A stretch of 64,000 nucleotides of DNA from Herpetosiphon gulosus (GCF_039545135.1 NZ_BAABRU010000003.1:124001-188000); one strand, 5' to 3'. Counted from the stretch's first letter, positions 52,374-60,620 are shown. Notes: generated by a model not told the origin, from the sequence alone. A program made the numbers and translations.

Positions 52374-53339
52374 ATGGCAAATCAAAGCAACAGCTATCAA
52401 ATTCAGATCAAAGGCCAACTTGACCAGCACTGGGCTGAATGGTTCGAGGGCTTAGCCATCAGCCAAACTGCCCAAGGCGAAACGTTGCTAACAGGTGAAA
52501 TTATTGATCAAGCAGCTTTATATCGGGTCTTGCGCAAAATTCGCGATTTAGGCTTGCCGTTGATTGCCGTCGTGCCACTTAGCCAACCGATTCAGCCTAC
52601 AGAAGGAGCAAATGCTATGCACAACCAACGTCGTAACGCCATCCTGATTGGAATTTACTTTATTTTGGCCGCCGTAACCTCAATTATTGGCTTGATTATG
52701 TATGGGCCATTGCTCAACCAAAGCGATTATTTAGTTGCTGGCGCGGCCAATGGCAACCAAATTGTGTTTGCCGCGTTGATGGAATTAGGCTTAGTTGTTA
52801 CCGCCGTTGGCACAGCCGTCACCATGTTCCCAATCTTACGTCAATATAGCGAGCGCATGGCCCTAGCCCACTTGTGTTTTCGCTTCTTAGAGGCCGTCGT
52901 AATCACAATCGGAATCGTGAGCATGTTGGCATTATTGACGTTGAGTCGTGAATTTAGCAGCGCCACTGCCCCTGATGAGCAAAGCTATCGCGTGGTCGGC
53001 ACTGCATTAATCGCCATCCACGATTGGACCTTCATTCTAGGCCCGAATTTCATGCTTGGCCTTAACACAATTATGTATAGCTATATTTTCTATCACACCC
53101 GCCTAATTCCTCGCCCAATTGCAATTATTGGGCTGATTGGCTCAAACACCGTGTTTTTGGCAGCCCTGTTGGAGCTATTCGGGGTGATTGAGCAACTTTC
53201 GACGTGGGGTGCAATTCTGGCAATTCCAGTTGCCTTGACTGAAATGAGCCTAGCAATCTGGCTGATTATCAAGGGTTTCAACGCTCATCCACAACTTGAG
53301 CAAGCCAATTCAGGCAAATTAGTGCTCAGCAACCGCTAA
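52374..53339 (+). CDS. DUF4386 membrane protein with N-terminal soluble domain
   Basis: A 321-residue protein. The first ~70 residues form a small soluble domain (SYQIQIKGQLDQHWAEWFEGL, LLTGEIIDQAALYRVLRKIRDLGLPLIAVVPL) of a type found beside many regulated genes in Chloroflexota-like genomes; from about 85 onward is DUF4386 with about six membrane helices. AGAAGGAG sits 8 bp before an internal ATG at 52617, so the membrane part could also be made alone. ATG 52374 is chosen for the full protein, but ATG 52344 or 52305 are possible; none has a clear binding site. Function unknown. Confidence 0.72.
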   Translation: MANQSNSYQIQIKGQLDQHWAEWFEGLAISQTAQGETLLTGEIIDQAALYRVLRKIRDLGLPLIAVVPLSQPIQPTEGANAMHNQRRNAILIGIYFILAAVTSIIGLIMYGPLLNQSDYLVAGAANGNQIVFAALMELGLVVTAVGTAVTMFPILRQYSERMALAHLCFRFLEAVVITIGIVSMLALLTLSREFSSATAPDEQSYRVVGTALIAIHDWTFILGPNFMLGLNTIMYSYIFYHTRLIPRPIAIIGLIGSNTVFLAALLELFGVIEQLSTWGAILAIPVALTEMSLAIWLIIKGFNAHPQLEQANSGKLVLSNR

Positions 53340-53348
53340 AATGCAAGC

Positions 53349-53386
53349 ATCCAGCAAGCTTCCAACCAAGGCGAAGCTTGCTGGAT
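53349..53386 (+). terminator. Strong hairpin after the DUF4386 gene
   Basis: A 14-bp perfect stem, ATCCAGCAAGCTTC (53349-53362) / GAAGCTTGCTGGAT (53373-53386), with a 10-nt loop starts 10 bp past the stop. No T-run follows. Confidence 0.7.
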
Positions 53387-53481
53387 TGGCGATCAAGATC
53401 GGCGAAACCAATCAATCGTCCTTTCGTAATGACCCAAAAAGCTATACTATAATAGTTGATGTCTAGCAGAAAGGAGCTTCT

Positions 53482-54372
53482 ATGACCAGTCAGCGCCGAA
53501 TTCGCATAACCCCGCAGCGGATTATTGCCGCGATCATTGCGCTTATGGGCGTACTGCTACTAAATGCTTCGTGGCGCACAATTGCGCCTGGTTCAGTTGG
53601 CATTGCCTTTAATCGCGCTAATAATACAATTACGGCCTACCAAGAGCCTGGTTGGGTTTTGGTTAACCCATTTACCACCACGGTTTACGATTACCCTGCC
53701 ACGCTCCAAACCTATGTGATGGTCCAAAAAGCCGATGAAGGCCCAGTTTATGGCGATGATTCGATTAAAGTTCAATCACGTGAGTCGCAACAACTCAATC
53801 TTGATGTAGCGATTCAATATCGCGTCAATACCGCTGGTATCAGTGATCTCTACACCGATTGGGGTGGGCAGTCGATCGGGGCAATTGAAGAACAAGTTGT
53901 GCGCCAACAAAGTCGTTCAGCCTTGACCATGGTTGCCAGCACCTATAGCTGGGAAGAACTGAGTGGCGAGAAACGCGCCGATGTTGCCGACCAAGTTGAA
54001 GCTCATCTAACCAGGGTTTTTGCCCAACGCCATTTAATTTTAGAAGATTTTGTGATTCGCGAAGTGCATGTCCCCGAACATCTCAAAACTGCGCTTGATA
54101 ACAAAATTGAGCGCCAACAAGCAGTTGAGCAACAACAATATGCCTTCGAACGAGCGCAAATTCAGGCCGAACAGCAGGGTATCGAAGCTGAAGGCCAAGC
54201 CAACGTCAACCGTGCAACCGCTCAAGGCGATAGCGATGCCCTGATGATTCGTGCTCAATCACAAGCCAAAGCCAATCAAATTCTTTCATCCAGCCTAACT
54301 GAAGCCCTACTCAAATATCAATTGATTGAACGTTGGGATGGTCAAGTTCCATTGAGCATTGATGATAATTAA
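53482..54372 (+). CDS. Prohibitin-like SPFH membrane protein
   Basis: A 296-residue protein with an N-terminal membrane helix (about 12-32), an SPFH domain (about 33-205; TIAPGSVGIAFNRANNTI, EPGWVLVNPFTTTVYDYPATLQTYVM, SQQLNLDVAIQYRVN) and a coiled-coil tail (ERQQAVEQQQYAFERAQIQAEQQGIEAEGQA). Closer to prohibitin/HflK-like proteins than to the slipin at 10903; such proteins form membrane rings that organise lipids and proteases. AAAGGAG precedes ATG 53482 and TATACT/TATAAT lies at 53443-53453. First of six same-strand genes to 57823. Confidence 0.88.
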   Translation: MTSQRRIRITPQRIIAAIIALMGVLLLNASWRTIAPGSVGIAFNRANNTITAYQEPGWVLVNPFTTTVYDYPATLQTYVMVQKADEGPVYGDDSIKVQSRESQQLNLDVAIQYRVNTAGISDLYTDWGGQSIGAIEEQVVRQQSRSALTMVASTYSWEELSGEKRADVADQVEAHLTRVFAQRHLILEDFVIREVHVPEHLKTALDNKIERQQAVEQQQYAFERAQIQAEQQGIEAEGQANVNRATAQGDSDALMIRAQSQAKANQILSSSLTEALLKYQLIERWDGQVPLSIDDN

Positions 54373-54431
54373 CGTTCAAGCTCATGAAACCAAAGCGATG
54401 CCTAAGCCTAAGCTTGGCAGGAGGACATTGA

Positions 54432-54821
54432 TTGGCTCAACATAAGCAGGAAAGAATGCGTGTGGTAGTTGCAGGAGCAGTAGTATGGACAAATGCCCTT
54501 GCTATGCAGACTGAACTAGCCAGTTTGCATAGCGCTACAATCGTTATCCATGGTGATTCGCCAGGCTGCGATGTACTTGCTGGGCAAATCGCTGCAACTC
54601 TGGGGCTAACCGTTGTTTCGATGACCAAAACCCGCGCCGATGCGCTCCAATATCCAGGCGAAGCTTGGAAAGGATTGAATCGGCGGATGCTCACAAGTGG
54701 CGCAAGGCTAGTGCTGATATTTCACCCACAAATCGCCCTAAGCCGTGGTTCGCACCATCTAGTGGAGCTGGCGGTTGCTGCTAATATTCCGCTACGAATT
54801 ATTACAGGTGATGAGCGTTAA
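54432..54821 (+). CDS. SLOG-superfamily YspA-like nucleotide-binding protein
   Basis: A 129-residue Rossmann-like protein with the YAcAr/YspA pattern: RVVVAGAVVWTNALAMQTEL, then IVIHGDSPGCDVLAGQIAATLGL (the GDxxGxD signature, about 39-50), AWKGLNRRMLTSGARLVLIFH. SLOG proteins bind nucleotides or their derivatives, and some act as sensors or enzymes in nucleotide-signalling defence. AGGAGG lies 7 bp before TTG 54432; ATG 54456 is an alternative start. It follows the SPFH gene after 59 bp and precedes the STAS gene. Confidence 0.8.
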   Translation: MAQHKQERMRVVVAGAVVWTNALAMQTELASLHSATIVIHGDSPGCDVLAGQIAATLGLTVVSMTKTRADALQYPGEAWKGLNRRMLTSGARLVLIFHPQIALSRGSHHLVELAVAANIPLRIITGDER

Positions 54822-54897
54822 TCATGCTTGCACTCAGGCACAAAACTCGGTATGCTTAAGCCGATTCTCCCCTTCCAACGGCAAAGGTAGGTGCGCA

Positions 54898-55932
54898 ATG
54901 TCGCAACCCACAGAGCAAGCGCTGGTCACCAAACGCCTGAAAACTACGGTTTACTGGTTACTCGGCGGTTCACTGATTTCGATGTTTCTATACATGGTTT
55001 TAGGCGATTGGATCGCTGTCGGTAGCTTTGCGGTGACCAGTGGGTTGTTAGGCACAGCATATTGGCTCATCCTGCGCCAGCATAATCAATCGGCGGTGGT
55101 CTTGATGAACATGGCCGCGCTGTGTTTAGTGATTGTTGGCTCATTTCGCTTTTTCACCTTGCTCTCGATTGCCACTGTCACGATTATTTCGATTGTGCTG
55201 GTGCTGCCATTTGTTGATAGCCGACGGCTACTGGGGATTTGTGGCTTGGCATGGGTTGTCAGCATCATCAGCATCACCAATCGGCTGCGGATCGATCAAT
55301 TTCCGTGGTCGGAAATGCCAGTGCGAGTTTCACTCAACTCGCTCTCGCTTTTGGTGGTAATGGGCTTGTTGTGGCAAATTCATCGCCAATTAACCAATAG
55401 CCTACAAGCCAGCGAACGCTCGAATCAAGCCTTACGCACCAGCCAACAATCGCTCGAACAGCAGGTTGAACAGCGCACCGCCGCCCTGCAAAAAGCCCTG
55501 CAAGAGGTGCAAGCCCAAGCCGATAGCCAAGCAGTGTTGGCCCAACAACTGGCTGAGCAACAAACCACCATTCGCAGCCTGAGCGTGCCAATTTTGCCAA
55601 TTACTCAGCATAGTTTGGTTGTGCCATTAATTGGCGATTTGGATGCTGAACGTTTGGGCACACTGGTAGAACAAATTTTAACCAACCTCAAAAGCCAACG
55701 CACCCGCCACTTAATTCTTGATGTAACTGGTGTGCCAACTTTGGATCGTGATGCTGGTCATAGTTTGCTCAAAGTAAGCAATGCCGCCCGTTTGTTAGGA
55801 GCCAAAACCACATTAATCGGCGTGCGGCCTGATGTGGCCGAAATGCTTGTGAGCATCGGGCTTGATTTGCGCTCGATTGGCAGTGAAAAAGATTTACAAA
55901 GCGTGGTGCATACCCTCGTTCAGAATGCTTAA
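54898..55932 (+). CDS. Membrane RsbR-like STAS protein
   Basis: A 344-residue protein: about six membrane helices (15-175; YWLLGGSLISMFLYMVLGDWI, VTIISIVLVLPF), a coiled coil (about 185-260; SLEQQVEQRTAALQKALQEVQAQ) and an RsbR-type STAS domain (about 265-340; LDVTGVPTLDRDAGHSLLKVSNAARLLGAKTTLIGVRPDVAEMLV). Like the STAS protein at 36372 it lacks a kinase, so it should work by phosphorylation-controlled partner switching. AAAGGTAGG precedes ATG 54898. Second STAS regulator in the window; 76 bp after the SLOG gene. Confidence 0.83.
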   Translation: MSQPTEQALVTKRLKTTVYWLLGGSLISMFLYMVLGDWIAVGSFAVTSGLLGTAYWLILRQHNQSAVVLMNMAALCLVIVGSFRFFTLLSIATVTIISIVLVLPFVDSRRLLGICGLAWVVSIISITNRLRIDQFPWSEMPVRVSLNSLSLLVVMGLLWQIHRQLTNSLQASERSNQALRTSQQSLEQQVEQRTAALQKALQEVQAQADSQAVLAQQLAEQQTTIRSLSVPILPITQHSLVVPLIGDLDAERLGTLVEQILTNLKSQRTRHLILDVTGVPTLDRDAGHSLLKVSNAARLLGAKTTLIGVRPDVAEMLVSIGLDLRSIGSEKDLQSVVHTLVQNA

Positions 55933-55980
55933 AATCTGCTATGATCATGCGAATTCAGCCAAGCTCATGAAGGAACATTT

Positions 55981-56373
55981 ATGCTGCTCGTTGCTAGCTA
56001 CCTTGCCCCAAGCACCATCCATGGCATCGGCGTGTTCGCGGCCAACTTTATTCCAGCCAATACCATTATTTGGGAGTTTAATCCAGCGGTCGATTGGCGC
56101 ATGACCGCCGATGAAGTTGCGGCGTTTCCCGAACCCTACCGCAGCGCCTTCACCGCCTATATTTATGTTGATGATGAGGGTTATTATGTGCTGTGCGGTG
56201 ATAATGCTCGCTATTTCAATCATTCGACAACGCCCAATTGCGATGATGCTGGAGCCTACACCCGCACCTTGCGCGATATCCAAGCAGGCGAGGAATTGAC
56301 CTGCGATTATTTTGTGTTCGATCAAATTACCCGCCAGCACGGGATTGAGGTCACTAGCTTTGTTAAATTATAA
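55981..56373 (+). CDS. SET-domain protein methyltransferase-like
   Basis: A 130-residue minimal SET domain: HGIGVFAANFIPANTIIWEFNP (about 14-35), GYYVLCGDNARYFNHSTTPNC with the NHS motif at 80-82, and GEELTCDYF (about 103-111). SET enzymes transfer methyl groups from S-adenosylmethionine to lysine in proteins; bacterial stand-alone forms have few known substrates. The C-terminal cysteine-rich post-SET part is absent. AAGGAA precedes ATG 55981. Normal base composition, unlike the CARF gene that begins 18 bp after it. Confidence 0.85.
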   Translation: MLLVASYLAPSTIHGIGVFAANFIPANTIIWEFNPAVDWRMTADEVAAFPEPYRSAFTAYIYVDDEGYYVLCGDNARYFNHSTTPNCDDAGAYTRTLRDIQAGEELTCDYFVFDQITRQHGIEVTSFVKL

Positions 56374-56391
56374 TTTATGAAGGAATTCAAT

Positions 56392-57081
56392 ATGGAAAAT
56401 TTACCTCTTTTGACTGAACAATGGATTAAACTACTACAAGAAAAAAAAGACCGAGATGCTTTAGATTTCTACTGTACAAATATCATACCTAATATTATAC
56501 CTAAGCTAAAAGAGAATTTCATTAAAAATCATAATATCCAGCCTAACTACGATGGTATTATATCACTTCTTGGATTTACTCCTGATACAGTGATATTAAC
56601 GTACCTTTTTGCAAAACCTAAAAAATTAATCGTTTTGCATACTAAAGAAACTGAAAGATTTCTTGATGATGTAGTAAAATATACATCTATACCCATAGGT
56701 AACTTTTATCATGAGGTTTTTATAGAAGATCCTTCAATCGATATATATCGTGCGTTAGAGGTATCTATTAACCGGTTTGATAAAGATGAAAAGATTGCAA
56801 TAGAATTAACTGGTGGAAAAAAAACTATGGGGGGTGCATTAGCCGTTGCCGCTGGCTTACTAGATATAGATCAACTATATATTGATTATAAAGAGTATAT
56901 GCCAAGCTTCAGAAAGCCAAAACCTGAATCAACATATATACATCTAGTAACAAATCCATTACGACTATCAATAGATGTGTTTGGTAATATTGATCTAGAA
57001 AGGGCATCTATGTTCTTTAATGAAGGAAAATATGATGTCAGTGAAGAATTATTCATTCAATCCAGTAAAAAAAATGAATAA
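56392..57081 (+). CDS. CARF-domain protein, N-terminal half of a split Cas02710-like effector
   Basis: A 229-residue AT-rich ORF. A CARF/Rossmann fold spans about 50-180: LLGFTPDTVILTYLFAKPKKLIVLHT, and the ligand-binding signature IELTGGKKTMGGALAVAAG (TGG at 140-142), used to bind cyclic oligoadenylates in type III CRISPR signalling. It ends SSKKNE and stop at 57079, just after A8 (57067-57074). The C-terminal effector part is in the next frame (57032-57823). GAAGGAA precedes ATG 56392. Matches the first half of Cas02710 (TIGR02710-type) proteins; no other CRISPR gene lies in the window. Confidence 0.82.
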   Translation: MENLPLLTEQWIKLLQEKKDRDALDFYCTNIIPNIIPKLKENFIKNHNIQPNYDGIISLLGFTPDTVILTYLFAKPKKLIVLHTKETERFLDDVVKYTSIPIGNFYHEVFIEDPSIDIYRALEVSINRFDKDEKIAIELTGGKKTMGGALAVAAGLLDIDQLYIDYKEYMPSFRKPKPESTYIHLVTNPLRLSIDVFGNIDLERASMFFNEGKYDVSEELFIQSSKKNE

Positions 57082-57823
57082 TCCAAGAATAGCTGAGATA
57101 TGTTCCAAGTTATCAAGGTTTTATTATTTATGGAATACTTTCAATTTTAATGAAGCATTTTCTATATCAAAAGAATTATTCAATCAAATATTACAATTCT
57201 CTAATCTATTTGTCACAAAATTCAATATAGATTTAAATATATTACAAAATCAAATGACCACTATCGATTTATTACATCAAAATAATAGATTGAAACTATT
57301 ATGGAATTTCTTTTTTACTGCAGAAAGGTATGAGAAAAATAATCAAAATGATATATCAGCTCTCTTATACTATAGAACAATAGAGAGCATTTTTGATAAT
57401 GCATTAAAAGATATTTCTGAAAACTTTGATAGAAGCAATCCTAATTACGAAACTTTGTCAAATAATCCAGAAGAATTAAAAAATGATTTTATTCGAATAA
57501 AATCAGAATACACCAAGCGTTCTATAAGTAATTTACCAAAAAATCTATCGCTTGTTGATTCTTATTGTTTATTAGAGGCGGCTGGAAGTGAATTAATGAA
57601 AAATAATCAAAAATTTCAATCCAAAAGGGTAATAGGCGTATCAGAAACAAGAAATGTTAGTATATATGCACATGGAATAACTCCTATGAATAAAAATTCC
57701 GTCGAAAAAATAAAAAACCTAGCTATTGATATATTATTAACTTATATAAATATAAAAGGCATAGAAAGCATTGAACATGAAAGAGAAAATTTTCAATTCC
57801 TGTTACTTGATAATAAACAATAA
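57032..57823 (+). CDS. HEPN-domain ORF, C-terminal half of a split Cas02710-like effector
   Basis: A 263-residue AT-rich ORF, offset +1 from the CARF ORF and overlapping it by 50 bp. Helical throughout: SKLSRFYYLWNTFNFNEAFSI links directly to the CARF half; the C-terminus carries the HEPN ribonuclease motif R-x6-H in TRNVSIYAHG (57650-57673). With seven instead of eight A's at 57067-57074 the two ORFs read as one CARF-HEPN protein. Separate starts are possible at ATG 57032/57035 (AAGGAAA upstream) or ATG 57074. In intact relatives, ligand bound to CARF switches on RNA cleavage by HEPN. Confidence 0.78.
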   Translation: MMSVKNYSFNPVKKMNNPRIAEICSKLSRFYYLWNTFNFNEAFSISKELFNQILQFSNLFVTKFNIDLNILQNQMTTIDLLHQNNRLKLLWNFFFTAERYEKNNQNDISALLYYRTIESIFDNALKDISENFDRSNPNYETLSNNPEELKNDFIRIKSEYTKRSISNLPKNLSLVDSYCLLEAAGSELMKNNQKFQSKRVIGVSETRNVSIYAHGITPMNKNSVEKIKNLAIDILLTYINIKGIESIEHERENFQFLLLDNKQ

Positions 57824-57832
57824 TTAAATATA

Positions 57833-57883
57833 GCATATCGATATAATGCAGTTTCTCATGGAATTTAATTTATATCGATATGC
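57833..57883. repeat. Perfect 14-bp inverted repeat after the HEPN ORF
   Basis: GCATATCGATATAA (57833-57846) and its exact complement (57870-57883) enclose a 23-nt loop, 10 bp past the HEPN stop and at the right edge of the AT-rich block. It may be a terminator between convergent genes or mark the insertion edge. Confidence 0.7.
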
Positions 57884-57908
57884 CAATATTCTATCCTAAT
57901 AAAATTCC

Positions 57909-58307
57909 CTAATTTACAATCTTATTTTGCCGCACACCCAACAAATAGATTCCAAAAAGAATCACCATCACGCTATCGATAGCGATGGCGATGCCTGCTT
58001 GTTGGCTGAGATAACGCGAACCTTGGGCCAAAACCAGGCCGATAAACACCAATTTGCTGCTGCCAGCAATCAGCAAAATCAATGGACGCTGAGCCACATT
58101 CCAAGCACCATACAACAATAAAATCCCAATCAACGTAATCAACGCGCCCCAATTACGCACCACGACTTCGACCAATGGCCCGCTCATGGTCTCGCCAAAG
58201 GTCGATTGCAAGGCCGATTGGGGATCAATTGCCGCCATGATCATTGAGCAGGTCAATAACCCAGAAACCAGCATAATCCACTTCATCTTAGTCATAATCC
58301 AGCGCAT
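57909..58307 (-). CDS. Small four-helix membrane protein
   Basis: A 132-residue protein with about four membrane helices (12-28, 52-72, 76-95, 104-124) and short loops. No motifs. GAGGTGG lies just before ATG 58307; ATG 58295 is an alternative. Similar in shape to DoxX- or DUF4345-like small membrane proteins, without a convincing match. Convergent with the HEPN ORF. Confidence 0.65.
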   Translation of the reverse strand: MRWIMTKMKWIMLVSGLLTCSMIMAAIDPQSALQSTFGETMSGPLVEVVVRNWGALITLIGILLLYGAWNVAQRPLILLIAGSSKLVFIGLVLAQGSRYLSQQAGIAIAIDSVMVILFGIYLLGVRQNKIVN

Positions 58308-58415
58308 ACCACCTCACACATCTAAATAACTAGGCGGCTATCATAGCATGGTTTAGCACGACGCTTAACAAACTTAACTACTTATTTTTCGGCTAAATTG
58401 GTGGGTCAACCAACG

Positions 58416-58448
58416 AACGCCCGCTGGAGCAAACTCCAAGCGGGCGTT
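58416..58448 (-). terminator. Terminator-like hairpin of the citrate synthase gene
   Basis: AACGCCCGCT (58416-58425) / AGCGGGCGTT (58439-58448), with GGAG/CTCC continuing the stem inside. It starts 26 bp past the citrate synthase stop. No strong T-run on the minus strand. Confidence 0.7.
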
Positions 58449-58473
58449 ACGATCACCGTGTTCAAGCGCACAT

Positions 58474-59757
58474 TTAGCCGCGTTTTTCGACTGGGACGAA
58501 ATCGCGAGCATCGTAACCAGTGTAGATCTGGCGTGGGCGAGCAATTGAAGTTTCCTTGTCGTTGTGCATTTCATCCCACTGGGCCAACCAACCGACCGTG
58601 CGAGGAATGGCAAACAACACTGGAAACATATCAACAGGGAATTTCATTGCTTGGTAAATAATGCCCGTGTAGAAATCGACATTGGGGTAGAGCTTGCGTG
58701 AGACAAAATAATCGTCTTCGAGCGCAATCTTTTCAAGTTCCAAGGCAATGTCGATCATTGGGTTGCGCCCAACGACTTCAAATACATCGTAGGCCAGCTG
58801 CTTGACGATCGCAGCGCGAGGATCATAGTTCTTGTAGACACGGTGGCCGAAGCCCATCAACAAGACTTCACGATTCTTGACGCGGCGGATGTAATCGGCA
58901 ACATTGCTGGCGGAACCGATTTCTTGCAACATGCGCAGCACTTGCTCGTTTGCACCACCATGCAGCGGGCCATACAAGGCTGCGGCTGCCCCAGCCATTG
59001 CTGAATAAGGATCGACGTTTGAGCTACCAACTGAGCGCATGGCATTCGTGCCACAATTTTGCTCGTGGTCGGCATGCAAAACGAACAAAACATCCAAGGC
59101 CTTTTCCATAATTGGGTCTGGAATGTATGGATCAGCTCTTTGGAACATCATCTTCAAGAAGTTGCCAGTATAGCTCAACGAATTATCGGGGTAAACATAG
59201 GGCAAGCCCATGCGTTTGCGATAGGCGTAGGCTGAGATCGTTGGCACTTTGGCGATCAAACGAGCAATCTGCAAACGGCGCATCGCTGGATCTTTGATGT
59301 TTTTGGCTTGAGGATAGAAGGTTGACATTGCACTCAAGGTGCTAATCAACATCCCCATGGGGTGCGCATCAAAGTGAAAGCCATCCATCAACTTCTTAAT
59401 GTTTTCATGCACCATTGTGCGATGGGTAATTTCATGAACCCATGCATCAAGTTGCGGTTTGGTTGGCAGTTCCCCATTGAGAATCAAGTAGGCGGTTTCG
59501 AGGTAGCTACTGCTATCAGCCAATTGCTCAATTGGGTAGCCGCGATAGCGCAGAATCCCAGCGTCGCCGTCGATATAGGTAATTGAGCTACGGCATGATG
59601 AGGTGTTATTGAAGCCTGGGTCGTGGGTCATCAGCCCAAAATCTTCGGCATCTGCTTTGATCTGACGTAAGTCGAGGGCGCGGATGGTGCCATCGACGAT
59701 GGGCAATTCGTAAGTTTTCCCAGTACGATTATCGGTGATCGTCAAGCTGTTAGTCAC
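58474..59757 (-). CDS. gltA: Citrate synthase
   Basis: A 427-residue enzyme joining oxaloacetate and acetyl-CoA in the TCA cycle. Motifs: LRYRGYPIEQLADSSSYLETAYLILNGELP, FHFDAHPMGMLISTLSAM, LHADHEQNCGTNAMRSVGSSNVDPYSAMAGAAAALYGPLHGGANEQVL (catalytic His), GFGHRVYKNYDPRA and DFYTGIIY with the catalytic Asp. Size fits the hexameric-type enzymes. AGGAGG lies 6 bp before GTG 59757. The methylmalonyl-CoA epimerase gene lies just upstream on the same strand, so propionate-derived carbon and the TCA cycle may be jointly expressed. Confidence 0.97.
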   Translation of the reverse strand: MTNSLTITDNRTGKTYELPIVDGTIRALDLRQIKADAEDFGLMTHDPGFNNTSSCRSSITYIDGDAGILRYRGYPIEQLADSSSYLETAYLILNGELPTKPQLDAWVHEITHRTMVHENIKKLMDGFHFDAHPMGMLISTLSAMSTFYPQAKNIKDPAMRRLQIARLIAKVPTISAYAYRKRMGLPYVYPDNSLSYTGNFLKMMFQRADPYIPDPIMEKALDVLFVLHADHEQNCGTNAMRSVGSSNVDPYSAMAGAAAALYGPLHGGANEQVLRMLQEIGSASNVADYIRRVKNREVLLMGFGHRVYKNYDPRAAIVKQLAYDVFEVVGRNPMIDIALELEKIALEDDYFVSRKLYPNVDFYTGIIYQAMKFPVDMFPVLFAIPRTVGWLAQWDEMHNDKETSIARPRQIYTGYDARDFVPVEKRG

Positions 59758-59897
59758 CAGCGACCTCCTAAAAGCTTAGAACAAAAAATGAGGCGACATT
59801 GCCCCAAAAATCCTGATTGGTTTGTCATTGTAACATAAGCTTGAGCCTATTCGTTGCTTAAATAGGCCATCATGACGCACTATGTTAGCACACTGCG

Positions 59898-60320
59898 TTA
59901 GACTGCTGCCTTGGGATGTTCGACCAATTCAGTTAACACTCCATGCAAGGCTTTGGGGTGAATAAAGGCAATCCGAGTTCCATGAATTCCAGGCCGCGCT
60001 TGTTGATCGATCAAGCGCACACCTTGGGCTTGCAAATATTCTAAAACATGATCAATATTTTCGACAGTGTAGGCCACATGATGAATACCCTCGCCGCGCT
60101 CAGCCAAAAATTTGGCAAAGGCGGCATCAGGGCTGGTTGGGGCGATCAATTCAAGTAATGTAGCGCCAACCTGGCCCACCGCCACCCGCATATGCCGTTC
60201 CGGCATCTCGATAATTTCCCAAGCGTCAAGGGCGAGTTGCTGGCGATAACTGGCAATCGCTTGCTCAAGATCGTGCACAGCCAAGCCCAGATGATCAACT
60301 CGCGTCAGCAATTGCTCCAT
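59898..60320 (-). CDS. mce: Methylmalonyl-CoA epimerase
   Basis: A 140-residue glyoxalase-fold enzyme that interconverts (S)- and (R)-methylmalonyl-CoA in the propionyl-CoA to succinyl-CoA route. Metal ligands: His in TRVDHLGLAVHDL, His in GIHHVAYTVENI and Glu near the end in GVLTELVEH; the second Glu region (LLELIAP) is present. GAGGA precedes ATG 60320 (the longer reading to 60353 lacks a site). Mutase and propionyl-CoA carboxylase genes are not in the window. Confidence 0.93.
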   Translation of the reverse strand: MEQLLTRVDHLGLAVHDLEQAIASYRQQLALDAWEIIEMPERHMRVAVGQVGATLLELIAPTSPDAAFAKFLAERGEGIHHVAYTVENIDHVLEYLQAQGVRLIDQQARPGIHGTRIAFIHPKALHGVLTELVEHPKAAV

Positions 60321-60495
60321 TGCATCCTCACAAACACGTCCAAAAATCAGCATTTAGTTTAAGTGTAACGCTTCCACGATCAAACGTAAAGGCTCAGCCA
60401 TGCGCTAAAATCGTGTTATTGATTGAGGTTTATGCATAATCAAAATACTATTTCTGATAAATTGCAGCAGCTATGCCATACCACAAATTGTCACT

Positions 60496-60555
60496 TAGGG
60501 GGTGGAGGGGGATGAAAACCCCTGCGTTTTCCTCCGGCGGAGGGACGGAAGGGTG
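60496..60555. repeat. G-rich intergenic element
   Basis: A sudden G-rich stretch in the 359-bp gap: AGGGGGTGGAGGGGGATG, then CCCCTGCGTTTTCCTCCGG, then CGGAGGGACGGAAGGGTGG. CCTCCG and CGGAGG abut around a single base. It resembles C/G-rich intergenic hairpins such as the one at 39387 but has no long matching arms. The rest of 60321-60620 shows no gene. Confidence 0.45.
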
Positions 60556-60620
60556 GCGAAACGTATAGATTCAAAATCGAGAATACCTGTATAAACCCTA
60601 TACTAATCATAAATACTATC

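Noticed and set aside
57020-57034. ATG 57020 as the start of an independent HEPN gene
   Set aside because: It has no ribosome site of its own; ATG 57032/57035 after AAGGAAA, or frameshift from the CARF ORF, explain the frame better.
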